Origin: Pseudobacteroides cellulosolvens ATCC 35603 = DSM 2933
GTDB taxonomy: Bacteria; Bacillota; Clostridia; Acetivibrionales; DSM-2933
DNA: 64,000 bases
NCBI RefSeq assembly: GCF_001262605.1
Contig: NZ_LGTC01000001.1
Location: 3,423,001 to 3,487,000 of the forward strand
Direction: 5' to 3'
The notes below the pieces were generated by a model, which had not been told where the DNA came from, did not search any database, and saw only the letters and a list, made by a program, of their open reading frames with translations. Shown piece after piece: positions 1-10,007 of the stretch (the stretch's first letter is position 1; each line of letters begins with the position of its first letter). The translations under genes were made by a program, and so were the position numbers.

Positions 1-102
1 ATGAAGCCTATTGCAGAAAGAACCGGAAGAACCGATTTAATTCTATATAATAAGTATGCAGAGCAGTTTGGATTAATAAAAATCAAACCTTTTTTCTGAG
101 AT
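1..102 (+). CDS. C-terminal end of an unidentified gene (partial)
   Basis: An open frame runs from the first base of the window to a TGA at 100-102 and ends in Lys-Ile-Lys-Pro-Phe-Phe. An ATG sits at base 1, but the frame may continue upstream, so the start is unknown. A good intrinsic terminator follows 25 bases later, which supports this being the real end of a gene. No family is recognisable from 33 residues. Confidence 0.4.
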
Positions 103-126
103 ATATAAAGAAGTGCGTAGAAAATT

Positions 127-146
127 GAGCCGTAAGGCTCTTTTTT
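127..146 (+). terminator. Intrinsic terminator
   Basis: GAGCC-GTAA-GGCTC followed by TTTTTT. It closes the partial gene at the left edge. From here to 286 no gene is seen. Confidence 0.75.
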
Positions 147-286
147 ATAACGCATAGGAAAGTTTAATTCTATCTTAACATATCACTTTTCGTTAAATAC
201 ATTTCAAGATAGTTCACCTTAATGCTTTTAGCAGTCTAGGAATACCTAAGCATAAATAGGAAATGCCAATTTTTTATTTATATCTA

Positions 287-323
287 GGGGTAGTGGGAGC
301 ATCCGTGCTCTGTACTGAAATGT
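287..323 (+). repeat. Left terminal inverted repeat, Tn3 family
   Basis: The sequence starts GGGGTAGTGGGAGCATC and matches the reverse complement of 39855-39891 without mismatch over 37 bases; the 38th base differs. Length (about 38 bp) and the GGGG outer end are typical of Tn3-family ends. The tnpA stop codon lies 66 bp inside, as expected for a transposon end. The five flanking bases (ATCTA, 282-286) do not match those at the other end (CATTA, 39892-39896), so no target duplication is visible. Confidence 0.85.
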
Positions 324-389
324 ATTTGGTAATATATGTTAATTATTCTTTGCATTCTAAGTGATACTCCCAAAAATAACTTTTAGCCC

Positions 390-3362
390 CTAACTAGCAA
401 AAATATCTATTGGTATTCTTTCATTCATATTCAGATCAAAATTCCCATAAGGGTTTATATGAGTATAAATAAGTGGTGTTAATGCTCTAAAATCTTCTGG
501 AGTCATGATTTCAAGCCATTTACTTTGTGAAAGAATTTTTTGAATCATCAACGTATTGACGTAGACAAGGCAATTTTGCAATAAGTGTAATGTTAAAACA
601 GCAATTTCTTGGTCTTCATAGCGATTAGTTGATATTTCTCCTCCCTTTCCATAAAAGATGAAACCATTGGCTGAATTCCAGTTTTCAACAACATTTAGTC
701 CTTGGTGAATTTCAATTCTTAATTCCTCTGACCTCAGATACTCACAAAGAAAAATGGTCTTTATGGCTTTACCCAGTTCCATAAATGCAAGATAAGTAGG
801 ATGTTTAATTTCATTATTTCTTTGAAATCGTTTCATTATTGCTTCTGTTTCAGCTGTTCCTAAACGTAAGGCAGTGGCATATTTAACCATTTGATCGTAC
901 TGCTGCCGGATAAGTTCCCAATTAGCATTTCTTGTTAACACTGGTTGTAAATTAGGAAACATATTTATTATGCCAGCATCAGGTCTATATAATTTTGCCT
1001 TTCCAATATTTTTTAAACGAGGCATTAAATTAAACCCTAAAAGATGGCAGAAAGCAAATGCAACTTCACTTTGTCCATGGGTATCTACAAAATTCTTCTC
1101 AATTTCCACATCAGTACAGTGCTTTAATAGTCCTTCTATCATTGCTGAAACTTCTGATGATGAGCAGGTCTTTAATTGAGAGTATATGCAAACTGAATTT
1201 TTTTCGACATGCCAGTATATCATTATACCTCTCCCACGGTAACGAGCATGCCATTCTGTCAGTATATTTTGATCCCATGCTCCAACTTGCTTTGAATCAG
1301 AGGCACATGTTGTAGTACCTTCACCCCAAATATCTTTGACTCTGGAGGTAAGTATTGCATTAACTACGGCTGAAATAGCATTTCTAAGATTGTCCTTATT
1401 TATAAATTTTCTTCTTATATAAAGTAAATCCTGAAATGATTCACCATGATTACCCGCAGAGACACGCTTTAATCCTGTATTTGTACCTAATCCAAATAAA
1501 GAAAGAATTAATCTCTTTTGAATTACTGAACGGTCTAAACGTTCATAAGTTGCAAGTGTTTTAAAATGATCAGTGAAATTTAATCTTAAATCTGCTTCCT
1601 TAAGTACATCAAGGAGGTTTGTCATTGGCCAATGCCTCATTATTTCAGCTTTAAGTTTTGATATATTTGTTGGTTCGGGCTGTGGATCATATGGTGTAAT
1701 GCTAATCCAGCTCCTACCACCTCTTTCAGTAAATTTTACTTTATCATTATTAGGCATACATGCATCTAATTTTGAAAGTCCTTCATACATTGATTGACGG
1801 ATATTATTGATGAATTCTTCTGAATCCAAAGGCTGCTTTAAGGCTTTGTAGTTTTCTTCTCTCCGTTCTTCAAAGTCAGTTGGTAAGTCTTCATCAGGAT
1901 TTCTAAAACGATTAGCACCTATAACCCAAATTTCTTTACAACGTAGTTTATCTCTAAGTGCTTGCAATGTTATTATTTCATAATTAATACGGTTGATACG
2001 CTCTTGCCCGTTATCATCCTTTTCCAAAACCATTTCTTTTACCTTTGGTCTAATAACACCATCGATTGGGATATCTTCAATTTCAGTAAAGAAATGTGAT
2101 GCAATTCCTGTATATTTTTTTATTAATTCTAAAGCATTTATTACTGGACGGTGAACATCATTATTAGAGCAAAACTCAAGAATATTTAATATTTGAGGAA
2201 CCATTCGTCTATAATGTGTTCCATATGAAGCCCTCATAACAGTGTGAACTTTTTGACGATACTTTGAACCGGTATTTTTAAATTCTTTTACCAGTGCTTT
2301 TAATTTATTTTCATTTACTACTGGATATAAAACATTTCTAACTATACCATCAGGATTATTCAAAGCAGCATCTGCCATCTGGAATAATAAATTTGTCTTT
2401 CCGTTTACACGTCTGAAATCGTTTAGTAATTCTTTATCTACTTTTCTTTCGGCTCTTACACCTATTCTATGTATTATTTGAATAAGAAGCTCTATGAGAT
2501 TATCCGTAATTTCTCTGCTTCTAAGCCAAAAGAATGCCGAAAGTATAGTATAACGAACATGTTCTGGATGTCGTCGAAGCTCTGGAAGTTTTTCTGATAC
2601 TGCTCTAAGTTTATACCGCTTAACAATCTTCTGAGGAATGTTATTAAAAAGGTTATCAGGAAGACCTAATTGACGAATAGTTCTTAATTTTGTTATTTCA
2701 CGGAATATGCTTTCAAGACCAATACGTCCAGGATCAGCTCTTAACTCACTGAATGACATTGAGTCTGCATCAGAAGTATAATCAACTTCTGTTTCATCAT
2801 AAATGGCAAGATCATTAATAAGGTTTTCCATTTTGGAGATAGTTTCTTTTGACATTTTTTGATAAGTTTCCTGAAACAATTGATTTTCATATGCATAAAT
2901 AGCGGACTTAATTATTCTGTCAATTCGTTCTACAGAAGGCGGTTCTATTTGTAATGATCTGAACTTCTTGTATGCTTCTTCTTTAAGGTTTTCAGTATCT
3001 GCTTCATGATAAAAAACTTGTTTGCTTAGCCAATCTGTTATATTTTGGGCATCATCATTTGTTGATTCTCTAAATCCAAAGTATTCTCTTATTTGTGCCT
3101 TGTGGTTAAAGAACATTCTGCTGCTAATATCATAATTGTCAAATATATGATCTTCAATTTGAGTTTGTTTGGATATATATTTTATTACTGCTTTTGGTAT
3201 TTCATTTTTTGAATATGGAAACCTTGCTTCATACTGGAAAAACTTAAACATTACAGCAAATCCAATACGAGTGTTTCCAGTTTTATTCCTTATAAGAGTA
3301 AGTTCATTAGGTAAAAAAGTAAAATGATCTATTAATTCCTCTAATTCCCAATTTCTTTTCAA
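390..3362 (-). CDS. tnpA: Tn3-family transposase TnpA
   Basis: This 990-residue protein is the normal size for a Tn3-family transposase. The N-terminal half fits the DUF4158-type DNA-binding region (opening [20 protein letters not shown]), and the C-terminal half is the DDE catalytic region, with conserved aspartates recognisable in [11 protein letters not shown] and FVDTHGQSE. The protein would bind the 38-bp ends and carry out replicative transposition to a cointegrate. It is transcribed towards the left inverted repeat and diverges from a resolvase gene. It is clearly different from the second Tn3 transposase in the window (53348-56353), so the two elements are not copies of one another. 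Confidence 0.93.
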   Translation of the reverse strand: MKRNWELEELIDHFTFLPNELTLIRNKTGNTRIGFAVMFKFFQYEARFPYSKNEIPKAVIKYISKQTQIEDHIFDNYDISSRMFFNHKAQIREYFGFRESTNDDAQNITDWLSKQVFYHEADTENLKEEAYKKFRSLQIEPPSVERIDRIIKSAIYAYENQLFQETYQKMSKETISKMENLINDLAIYDETEVDYTSDADSMSFSELRADPGRIGLESIFREITKLRTIRQLGLPDNLFNNIPQKIVKRYKLRAVSEKLPELRRHPEHVRYTILSAFFWLRSREITDNLIELLIQIIHRIGVRAERKVDKELLNDFRRVNGKTNLLFQMADAALNNPDGIVRNVLYPVVNENKLKALVKEFKNTGSKYRQKVHTVMRASYGTHYRRMVPQILNILEFCSNNDVHRPVINALELIKKYTGIASHFFTEIEDIPIDGVIRPKVKEMVLEKDDNGQERINRINYEIITLQALRDKLRCKEIWVIGANRFRNPDEDLPTDFEERREENYKALKQPLDSEEFINNIRQSMYEGLSKLDACMPNNDKVKFTERGGRSWISITPYDPQPEPTNISKLKAEIMRHWPMTNLLDVLKEADLRLNFTDHFKTLATYERLDRSVIQKRLILSLFGLGTNTGLKRVSAGNHGESFQDLLYIRRKFINKDNLRNAISAVVNAILTSRVKDIWGEGTTTCASDSKQVGAWDQNILTEWHARYRGRGIMIYWHVEKNSVCIYSQLKTCSSSEVSAMIEGLLKHCTDVEIEKNFVDTHGQSEVAFAFCHLLGFNLMPRLKNIGKAKLYRPDAGIINMFPNLQPVLTRNANWELIRQQYDQMVKYATALRLGTAETEAIMKRFQRNNEIKHPTYLAFMELGKAIKTIFLCEYLRSEELRIEIHQGLNVVENWNSANGFIFYGKGGEISTNRYEDQEIAVLTLHLLQNCLVYVNTLMIQKILSQSKWLEIMTPEDFRALTPLIYTHINPYGNFDLNMNERIPIDIFAS

Positions 3363-3560
3363 ACTGACATTCCTCCAATCAAAAATTTGTAAATATTAAC
3401 TGCTCAAAAAACTATAGTTTTATGATACATATTTTTTTAAAGCAAAAATAGCTTATTTACGTTAAATTTTTGTTATAATTGTGTATCATCATGTTTAATA
3501 CTTTTTTGAGACATTTTATTGTATAATATTATTGATACTCTGAAAGAAAGGTTTGAATTT
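3363..3560. promoter_or_regulatory. tnpA-tnpR divergent intergenic region, likely res site
   Basis: The 198-bp AT-rich gap between divergent tnpA and tnpR holds spaced inverted motifs (TGATACAT near 3422, TGTATCAT near 3482). In Tn3-family elements this position carries the resolvase target res and both promoters. Subsites I-III are not delimited here; the assignment rests on position and on TGATACA motifs also found upstream of the second resolvase gene at 52650. Confidence 0.5.
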
Positions 3561-4139
3561 ATGAATATATCTTATGAAAGAGTTTCTACCATTAGACAAG
3601 ATGAGCGGAGGCAGGAATTATGCCTTGATAATTATAAGATAGATAAGAAGTATATTGATAAAGCTACTGGAAAAAACTCAGATAGACCACAGTTAAATAA
3701 ACTTATGGTCGAATCTATAAAGGGTGACAATATATACGTTGAGAGTATTAGTAGGCTTGGCAGAAACGTTGATGATCTTCGTAAGATCACTGAATATTTC
3801 AAAGAAAAAGGTATCACTGTTCATTTTATAAAGGAAGGTTTCAATACTGATGGAAATATGTATAAATTTTTACTTACCATCCTTGGAGCTGTTGCAGAGA
3901 TGGAAAGAGAAATCATTGTTGAAAGAGTAAGAGAAGGAATTGAAAAGGCGAAAAAATTCGGAACTAAAAGTGGCATTGCTATTGGCAGGCCGGAAAGAAC
4001 TATACCAAAAGATTTTGAAAAGTATTATAAAAGATGGAAGTCGAAAGAAATAAAGGCTACAGAGTTCGCGAAATTGATAGGTGTAAGCAGAGCAACTCTT
4101 TATAGATATATTGCTGTGTATGAAAGTAATTTTAAGTAA
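3561..4139 (+). CDS. tnpR: Serine resolvase TnpR
   Basis: About 192 residues. The N-terminal catalytic domain begins NISYERVSTIRQ, with the nucleophilic serine in the YERVS segment. SISRLGRNVDDL and EMEREIIVERVREG are typical serine-recombinase motifs. A C-terminal Hin-like helix-turn-helix ends GVSRATLYRYIAV. The protein would resolve transposition cointegrates at res. I place the start at ATG 3561, preceded by GAAAGG, because the resolvase fold begins there; an upstream TTG at 3519 adds only non-conserved residues. Confidence 0.9.
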   Translation: MNISYERVSTIRQDERRQELCLDNYKIDKKYIDKATGKNSDRPQLNKLMVESIKGDNIYVESISRLGRNVDDLRKITEYFKEKGITVHFIKEGFNTDGNMYKFLLTILGAVAEMEREIIVERVREGIEKAKKFGTKSGIAIGRPERTIPKDFEKYYKRWKSKEIKATEFAKLIGVSRATLYRYIAVYESNFK

Positions 4140-4261
4140 ATTTATGACATTGTTCCTGAGATTGACTGATATTGGGGTATGGCAAGGGTATGGCAATGAT
4201 TCGTTTTACAGCCATAATACATATAATTCCACTATCGGATTATATATCTTATTATTAGTAT

Positions 4262-4452
4262 GCTCAGCATGGACGATAACTTGGCGGTGAACGTCTGCTG
4301 TTAACATGGTAGTGTGAAACACTAGCCGAAGGCAAGGGTGTCCATCGTGAGATGAAATCTGAAAGAAGCCCTAGGCAAAGTCTTGGTCTGAGGAACACGA
4401 ACCACATATAAGGCTTACTTGAGACTGACGAGTTTGATAAACAAAGTCCAAC
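4262..4452 (+). mobile_element. Group II intron fragment (5' region)
   Basis: The stretch matches my recollection of the conserved 5' RNA part of bacterial (clostridial) group II introns: GTGTGAAACACTAGCCGAAGG, a GGTGTCC hairpin, GAAGCCCTAGGCAAA and GGTCTGAGGAACACGAA in the normal order. No reverse transcriptase/maturase frame and no domain V/VI follow, so it is a truncated, immobile remnant. It abuts a broken transposase fragment on the other strand, suggesting that the intron once inserted into that gene. Confidence 0.6.
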
Positions 4453-4735
4453 ACTCCCCAATCTCGAGGAGTATATGTGGCAGATATGTATTATATGAAG
4501 GAAGTTCATAGTAGTTTCTTGTTAATTCTTCAATAGCAACTTTTATAAGGTCAGCAAGTTCCTCTTTGGTTTTGACTGCGTCTCGCATAGCCGTTGAAAC
4601 AATATGCCTAGCTGATTTATCAAATGGCTTTGTTTAAAATAATCTCTTAATGTTTTTATATGTCTTGGTCTTGTTCCATGATCCTCCATTTGACTAATGT
4701 TAAAATATAGAATTAGATTTTTACACCTCATTTTA
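4453..4735 (-). pseudogene. Decayed N-terminal fragment of another Tn3-family transposase
   Basis: Read on the minus strand, two frames joined by a frameshift give segments resembling the N-terminal region of Tn3 transposases: DHGTRPRHIKTLRDYFKQ, then KSARHIVSTAMRDAVKT and ELADLIKVAIEELTRNYYEL. The similarity stops where the group II intron remnant begins. There is no catalytic region. The sequence differs from tnpA at 390-3362, so it derives from a third Tn3 element. The assignment is by motif feel only. Confidence 0.45.
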
Positions 4736-4770
4736 CGACAACTTAACCTGAGGTTTATATAAACTTAAAC
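4732..4770 (+). promoter_or_regulatory. Pho box upstream of the phosphatase gene
   Basis: Four hexamers start exactly 11 bp apart: TTTACG (4732), TTAACC (4743), TTTATA (4754), TTAAAC (4765). Direct TTAACA-like repeats with 11-bp periodicity are the known binding pattern of PhoP in Bacillus. The box is about 90 bp upstream of the ATG at 4859. It implies phosphate-starvation control by the PhoB homologue at 29222. Confidence 0.65.
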
Positions 4771-4858
4771 TTGATAATTTATATTTATGATTGTTTAATA
4801 CTTGGAAAATACCTTAGACCAAAATTGAAATTATCTAAAAGATTAGGGAGGCTAAGAC

Positions 4859-7800
4859 ATGAGGAATTTTATTAAAAGAGCCATTGCATTGTTTGTTGTA
4901 ACAATGCAAGTATCAGTGCTATTACCACAGATTTCGTTAGCAGAAAATACTGCAAGCACTAATGTTTTTGTAGCAAAAGATGCAGAATGGAAATATCTTG
5001 ACAATGGTGTGGATTTAGGAGCAACTTTTCGTGCAGTTAACTTTGACGATTCAAGCTGGAAGACTGGTAAAGCTCCATTAGGATTCGGTGATGACTACTC
5101 AGAAACAGATCCTACACTTCCACTTGCCACTACTATTAATTATGGTGATCCAAGCAATAAGTATATGACAACATATTTCAGAAAACAGTTTGAAGTAAAC
5201 GGGCTTAGCAATTACAATAGCTTGGATGTATATATCCACGTAGATGATGGTGCTGTTGTATATATCAACGGAACTGAAGCATTCAGAAGAGGAATTGCTG
5301 ATGGTATTGATGTACAGTATAATACAGGTGCCAAATTTTCGAAGAAAGAAGAAACATTTAAACTTCCAGTGGAAGCTTTAAAAGAAGGTGTGAACACAAT
5401 AGCTGCAGAAGTTCACCAGGATGATGGTCAGAGCTCAGATTTGTGGTTTGAAATGTATATTAAAGGAAGTATGGATGCTGTAGCTACTCCTACTTCCACA
5501 GTGACTTCTACATCTACTCAGATATTAAACAGCACTCCAACTGTTGCTTCAAAAGATTTCAATATAAAGAATCCATATTCATTGATAGACTGGAATACAT
5601 TTGGTCAATATAAGGCAGATTTTCATGCACATTCAGTTGAAAGTGATGGAGCAAATCAGCCAGCTGATATGATTGAGGAGCATTATAAAAAAGGATTTGA
5701 CATTTTAGCGATGACAGATCATAATTTTTTAAGCACAACTTGGGATAGAACTGACAGGACTGGAAAAACTTATCTTACAACTGATAGACTTAACCAGATA
5801 AAAACAGGATCAGACAGAGGAAACCGTGGAATGACAGCTTTGCCAAATTCAGACGAGCAGTCAATATCTGATCATTTGAACTCCTTTTTTGCACCATTTA
5901 ACAATGAAACAGGTGCTACACTTGAAATCAGTATTGCAAAGTGTCAAGAATTAGGTGGTATATCCCATATCAATCATCCTGGAAGATATACCGGAGGAGC
6001 AGGACAGACTGGAGCAGCAGGAGAAGCAGCATCCAACAACCCTGCAACTGTTTCAAAATATGTTAACCTTTTCAATAAATATTCATCATGTGTAGGTATG
6101 GAAATTATCAACAAAAAAGATGGTGATTCTGCAAGTGACAGAATTTTGTGGGACAATATATTGAGCCAAACTATGCCTAACCGTCCTGTATGGGGATTTT
6201 CAAATGATGATACGCATTCCCTGGCTGCAACTGGATATAGCTACAACATGATGTTGTTGCCTGAAAATACTTTGGCAAATGTAAGAAGTTCCATGGAAAA
6301 TGGTACTTTTTATGCAGTAGCACTGGTATCATACAGAGAGTTAGGTTCAAATTTTGTGGCAAGCGGTCCTGCACCTATAATTACTAATATATCTGTTAAT
6401 CAGCAGGATGACAGCATATCAATATCTGGCAAAAATTATGATACAATAGAATGGATTTCAAATGGAACAATTATTGCAACTGGTAATACAATAGACTTGA
6501 ATAATTATGAAGCCAAGGTAGGTACTTATGTACGTGCACAGCTTAAAGGTGCAGGTGGAATAAGTTTCACACAGCCTTTCGGAGTTGAGGAAGCACCTGT
6601 ATCAACATCTACATCAACAAACACACCAACGAACACGCCAACACCAATACCAAATAATAATGATAAAATGCCTTCCCAAATAGGGTTAGGTATGACAACT
6701 GATCCACAGACAAGCATGAGTATAAACTGGACAACAGTTGATACTACCTTAACAGATGCAAAGGTCAGTGTTTGGGAAAAAACTTATGGTGAAACTGGAG
6801 CAGGTGCTTATACTGCTAAAATTGAAAAAAGAACTGTTTCATCATCTACTTTAAAAGATAAAAACAATCAGGCTGTAACAAGTAAAAACTTTTATTCAAC
6901 AACATTAACAGGATTGAAGGCAAATACAGAGTATCAATATAGATGCGGAACAACAGGTATGATGAGTGAAATAAAAAGTTTCAAGACAGCACAGGATAAT
7001 CAAGACACATATACATACATATATATGTCAGACTCTCAGGTATCAGGCAATAACTCAAAAGGATGGAATGCAAACCTAGATATAATAAAGAATAAGTATC
7101 CAAATGCGAAATTTATATACATTGCAGGAGACCTTACCGATACTGCGGCTAATGAAGGCCAATGGGAATCCTTCTTTAACCAGCCTGGTAATGCTCAGTA
7201 TAACCAAACATTCGGTGGCAGCTTGATTTCAGAAATTCCACTTGCTGCTGTAATGGGAAATCATGATGCTTCAAATGGCGGAATAGGTGGAATGAGCAGC
7301 CACTATACATGGGGAAGCAAGGTTAATGGTGTACCAGTGTCCTATGCATTTACATATGGTGCTGCACGTTTTATAATGATTAATCTCGAAAATGCATACT
7401 CAATGAGTAATACTGCTTTACGTTCTGCACAGACTGAATTTTTAAAGAATGAAGTAGCTTATGCTAAAAAGAATAACCTTTGGACAATTGTTGGTTACCA
7501 CAAGTCACTTTACTCCGGTGGAGACCATATGGATGATGCTGACGTAATAGATAACAGAAAATATTGGGCACCAATTTTTGCACAATTAAATGTTGATGCT
7601 GTATTACAAGGTCATGACCACATACTGAGCCGTGGTTTTGTTAAAGCAGATGGAACAAAGGCACCAGTTACAACAAAAGTAGAAGACAGAAAATATACAG
7701 CAAAGCAGCCTGATAATGCACCTCTTTATTATGTTGGAAACTGTGGTAGTACATTAAAATTTTATTCAATGCTGACAAATAACAATTGGATAAAGCCTGG

Positions 7801-8959
7801 TGACCCAGTTGCTCCAAATTATGAGTTCCTAGATTTAAATTCAGCTGCACCTGTAGGTAGTGTTCTCAACCCACTTGGACCAATGACTGATGATAATCAA
7901 GAAGGTGTAGACCCTAATTTTATAAGAATGCCTACATTTACAGCAGTAACTGTGTCAAAGAACAGTATGAAATATGAAACTTATATGACAGGATTTAATA
8001 GAGATACTAATACAATTGTAAAAGATACTTTCCTTTATGATAGTTTCACATTAACAAAAGATGTTAAAGTAACCGCAGGCTCAGCAACAACTAATCCAAA
8101 TAAGAATGTAACAATAAAAGTTAAAATGAATCAAATGGATAAAGTAGGAGGCTTAAAAATTAAGCTTACCTATGATGCTGCAAACCTTACTGTAAATAAT
8201 GTAACATTAGCTCAAGAGTTTAGTTTAGCAAATGTAAATACAAATATACCTGGAGAGATATTATTTAATGGAATTAATAGTGATGGTATAACTAATTCCA
8301 GCATTGATATTGCAACTATTACTTTTAAGGCTAGATCAGATATAGATGTTTCAACATTACCAATGAACATATCTTTGAAGGTTGCTTCTGCAGAAGCATG
8401 TAATTTGGATTTCCAAGAGATTGGGCCAATATATACAGAGGATGGTACAATAACAATTGTTCCTACAGTGCTTCCTGTTGCATCTGATGTAAAATTTACC
8501 GGTGAATGTGTTGTAGGACAAACATTGACAGCAAGCTACAAATATACAGATGGCAATAACAGAACAGAGTCTGGCACTAAATTCAGATGGTTGATTAAAG
8601 ATGTAGCAAATGGTGAATATAATCCAATAGAAGGTGCTGTTGATAAATCATTGAAAGTAACAAAAAACATGATTGGTAAAGCAATAAAAGTAGAAGTAAC
8701 TCCAGCTAATGCAGAGGACATGGGATTGTCTGTCGCAGGTGATAATGGCAGAAATGTTGTAATAAGAATTGGTGATGTCAATAAGGATAATAAAGTTACT
8801 TATGTAGATGGACTTAAAACTCTCCAATACATTACAGGAAAAACTACACTTGATGACCAGGCATTGATAGCTGCTGATATAATAGGAATGGACGGCGTAA
8901 ATGTAAACGATGTAGTAACAATACTTAAAGCAGACGTGGGATCAATAACTTTGGAATAA
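4859..8959 (+). CDS. Secreted PHP / purple-acid-phosphatase multidomain protein with dockerin
   Basis: 1366 residues. Approximate order: signal peptide (1-28, ending SLAEN); galactose-binding-like module (35-200); Thr/Ser linker; PHP phosphoesterase domain (250-500) with metal-site motifs FHAHS, MTDHN, SHINHPG and SNDDTHS; TNTP linker; FN3-like N-domain of purple acid phosphatases (605-715); calcineurin-like phosphatase (716-1000) with YMSDSQ, AGDLTD, GNHDAS, GYHKS and GHDH; divergent cohesin-like module (1067-1200); Ig-like module; and a C-terminal dockerin (1304-1366) with GDVNKDNKVTYVDG and ADIIGMDGVNVNDV. It should release phosphate from organic phosphates outside the cell and dock onto the scaffold proteins encoded nearby. 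RBS GGGAGG; a Pho box lies upstream and a terminator downstream. Confidence 0.9.
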   Translation: MRNFIKRAIALFVVTMQVSVLLPQISLAENTASTNVFVAKDAEWKYLDNGVDLGATFRAVNFDDSSWKTGKAPLGFGDDYSETDPTLPLATTINYGDPSNKYMTTYFRKQFEVNGLSNYNSLDVYIHVDDGAVVYINGTEAFRRGIADGIDVQYNTGAKFSKKEETFKLPVEALKEGVNTIAAEVHQDDGQSSDLWFEMYIKGSMDAVATPTSTVTSTSTQILNSTPTVASKDFNIKNPYSLIDWNTFGQYKADFHAHSVESDGANQPADMIEEHYKKGFDILAMTDHNFLSTTWDRTDRTGKTYLTTDRLNQIKTGSDRGNRGMTALPNSDEQSISDHLNSFFAPFNNETGATLEISIAKCQELGGISHINHPGRYTGGAGQTGAAGEAASNNPATVSKYVNLFNKYSSCVGMEIINKKDGDSASDRILWDNILSQTMPNRPVWGFSNDDTHSLAATGYSYNMMLLPENTLANVRSSMENGTFYAVALVSYRELGSNFVASGPAPIITNISVNQQDDSISISGKNYDTIEWISNGTIIATGNTIDLNNYEAKVGTYVRAQLKGAGGISFTQPFGVEEAPVSTSTSTNTPTNTPTPIPNNNDKMPSQIGLGMTTDPQTSMSINWTTVDTTLTDAKVSVWEKTYGETGAGAYTAKIEKRTVSSSTLKDKNNQAVTSKNFYSTTLTGLKANTEYQYRCGTTGMMSEIKSFKTAQDNQDTYTYIYMSDSQVSGNNSKGWNANLDIIKNKYPNAKFIYIAGDLTDTAANEGQWESFFNQPGNAQYNQTFGGSLISEIPLAAVMGNHDASNGGIGGMSSHYTWGSKVNGVPVSYAFTYGAARFIMINLENAYSMSNTALRSAQTEFLKNEVAYAKKNNLWTIVGYHKSLYSGGDHMDDADVIDNRKYWAPIFAQLNVDAVLQGHDHILSRGFVKADGTKAPVTTKVEDRKYTAKQPDNAPLYYVGNCGSTLKFYSMLTNNNWIKPGDPVAPNYEFLDLNSAAPVGSVLNPLGPMTDDNQEGVDPNFIRMPTFTAVTVSKNSMKYETYMTGFNRDTNTIVKDTFLYDSFTLTKDVKVTAGSATTNPNKNVTIKVKMNQMDKVGGLKIKLTYDAANLTVNNVTLAQEFSLANVNTNIPGEILFNGINSDGITNSSIDIATITFKARSDIDVSTLPMNISLKVASAEACNLDFQEIGPIYTEDGTITIVPTVLPVASDVKFTGECVVGQTLTASYKYTDGNNRTESGTKFRWLIKDVANGEYNPIEGAVDKSLKVTKNMIGKAIKVEVTPANAEDMGLSVAGDNGRNVVIRIGDVNKDNKVTYVDGLKTLQYITGKTTLDDQALIAADIIGMDGVNVNDVVTILKADVGSITLE

Positions 8960-8985
8960 AATGCTTAGAAGTTTTTGATTACTAT

Positions 8986-9027
8986 AGAAAAATCCTACTA
9001 TTGACTAAGACATAGTAGGATTTTTCT
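8986..9027 (+). terminator. Intrinsic terminator of the phosphatase gene
   Basis: Perfect 15-bp stem (8986-9000 with 9013-9027), 12-base loop, the 3' arm ending in a T-rich run. It lies 27 bp after the stop codon. Confidence 0.85.
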
Positions 9028-9041
9028 ATAAATAAACCGGC

Positions 9042-9297
9042 AATGTGGCTGCTACTAAGCCAACATCCTAGTTGTCTTAGCAAACCCACATCCTTTTCCA
9101 CTTAACTGTGATTTTGGGACCTTAGCTGATGGTCTGGGCTGTTTCCCTTTGACAACGAAACTTATCTCACGCTGTCTGACTCCCAACGAGCATCTATACG
9201 GCATTAGAGTTTGATAGGGTTCGGTAACCCGGTAAGGCCCCTAGCCCATTCAGTGCTTTACCTCCGTTAGACTCCCTTGAGGCTAGCCCTAAAGCTA
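9042..9297 (-). rRNA. 23S rRNA fragment (about 256 nt, non-functional)
   Basis: The minus strand contains unmistakable 23S rRNA landmarks in order: AGCTTTAGGGCTAGC, GCACTGAATGGGCTAGGGG, CCTTACCGGGTTACCGAACC, AAACAGCCCAGACCATC, AGCTAAGGTCCCAAAATC, AAAGGATGTGGGTTTGC and GATGTTGGCTTAG. It corresponds to the internal domain II region just before the L11-binding (GTPase) centre. Both ends are abrupt and no 16S, 5S or tRNA accompanies it. It is a captured scrap, not a working gene. Confidence 0.85.
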
Positions 9298-9361
9298 AAA
9301 AACAGAAAGGATACTCAAATAAAGAATTAGCACAAGACTTAGAGAATTAACTTGACAGTGT

Positions 9362-9550
9362 ATGAATAAGGTATGGGAAATACCTCTCCTGGCACAATCA
9401 AATGTAAAAAGGAGAGTACAAGACAGGATAGTTAAGAATAAGATGAGCCTATTAGAGTTGGCAGAATACTTACAAAATCACAGCGAAGCGTGTGGCGTTA
9501 GCAGGCAACATTTTTATGATATAAAAACAAGCTTACGGTGGGGGGCTTAA
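9362..9550 (+). pseudogene. N-terminal fragment of an IS481-like transposase
   Basis: A short frame (62 codons) whose second half, SEACGVSRQHFYDIKTS, resembles the helix-turn-helix start of IS481-type transposases (pattern: kACrxmGvSRxtFYryKe). The catalytic DDE region is missing and the frame stops just after the helix-turn-helix. It is part of a 0.8-kb block of insertion-sequence debris. Confidence 0.45.
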
Positions 9551-9635
9551 AAGAATATCAAATTTGGTGCCGACTTCCATATAAATGAACCCCCATCAAA
9601 CATCAGGATTTGTTTGAAGATAACGGATTAATTAA

Positions 9636-9839
9636 GAAATTGTTAAAGAAACACTTGAAAACATGTTGCAAGCTGAAATAGAAGATCATTTTGGACGAAA
9701 GCATCAACGGACAGAAGATAATGAACCAAACTACAGAAATGGAATTCGCCAAAAACCTTTAATAAGCAATGTAGGCGAAATGGATATTGAGTTCCGAGAG
9801 ATAGGAAAGGTCAATTTAGTCGTTGAAAATCGGTACTAA
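9636..9839 (+). pseudogene. N-terminal fragment of an IS256-family (mutator) transposase
   Basis: The frame from 9636 reads EIVKETLENMLQAEIEDHFG, then a RTEDNEPNYRNGIRQK segment, then GEMDIEFRE. This matches the conserved N-terminal pattern of IS256-family transposases (ML.AEmdeHLGy, NyRNGysxKtl, GexelevPRDR). It stops at TAA 9837 and lacks the DDE core and any start codon in good context. It is a dead remnant. Confidence 0.65.
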
Positions 9840-9854
9840 GTCAAGTAAAAGTAC

Positions 9855-9884
9855 AAGAATAATAAGAATTCTCTTATTATTCTT
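9855..9884. terminator. Hairpin downstream of the second pst operon
   Basis: AAGAATAATAAGA (9855-9867) pairs perfectly with 9872-9884 across a 4-base loop. It lies 120 bp past the pstA2 stop on the minus strand. The following T-run is weak, so termination is probable rather than certain. Confidence 0.45.
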
Positions 9885-10007
9885 AGCGTTATGTCAACCT
9901 GCTTTTCATATGACTCATATTGCCGTTTTTTACTATTATAATTCATATAATAATTATTTGATTAAATAACATGTAATATTTATGGAACATATGTGATTTA
10001 AGATAGA

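Noticed and set aside
4264..4509. 81-codon minus-strand open frame
   Set aside because: It lies over the conserved group II intron RNA region on the plus strand; the protein has no plausible features.
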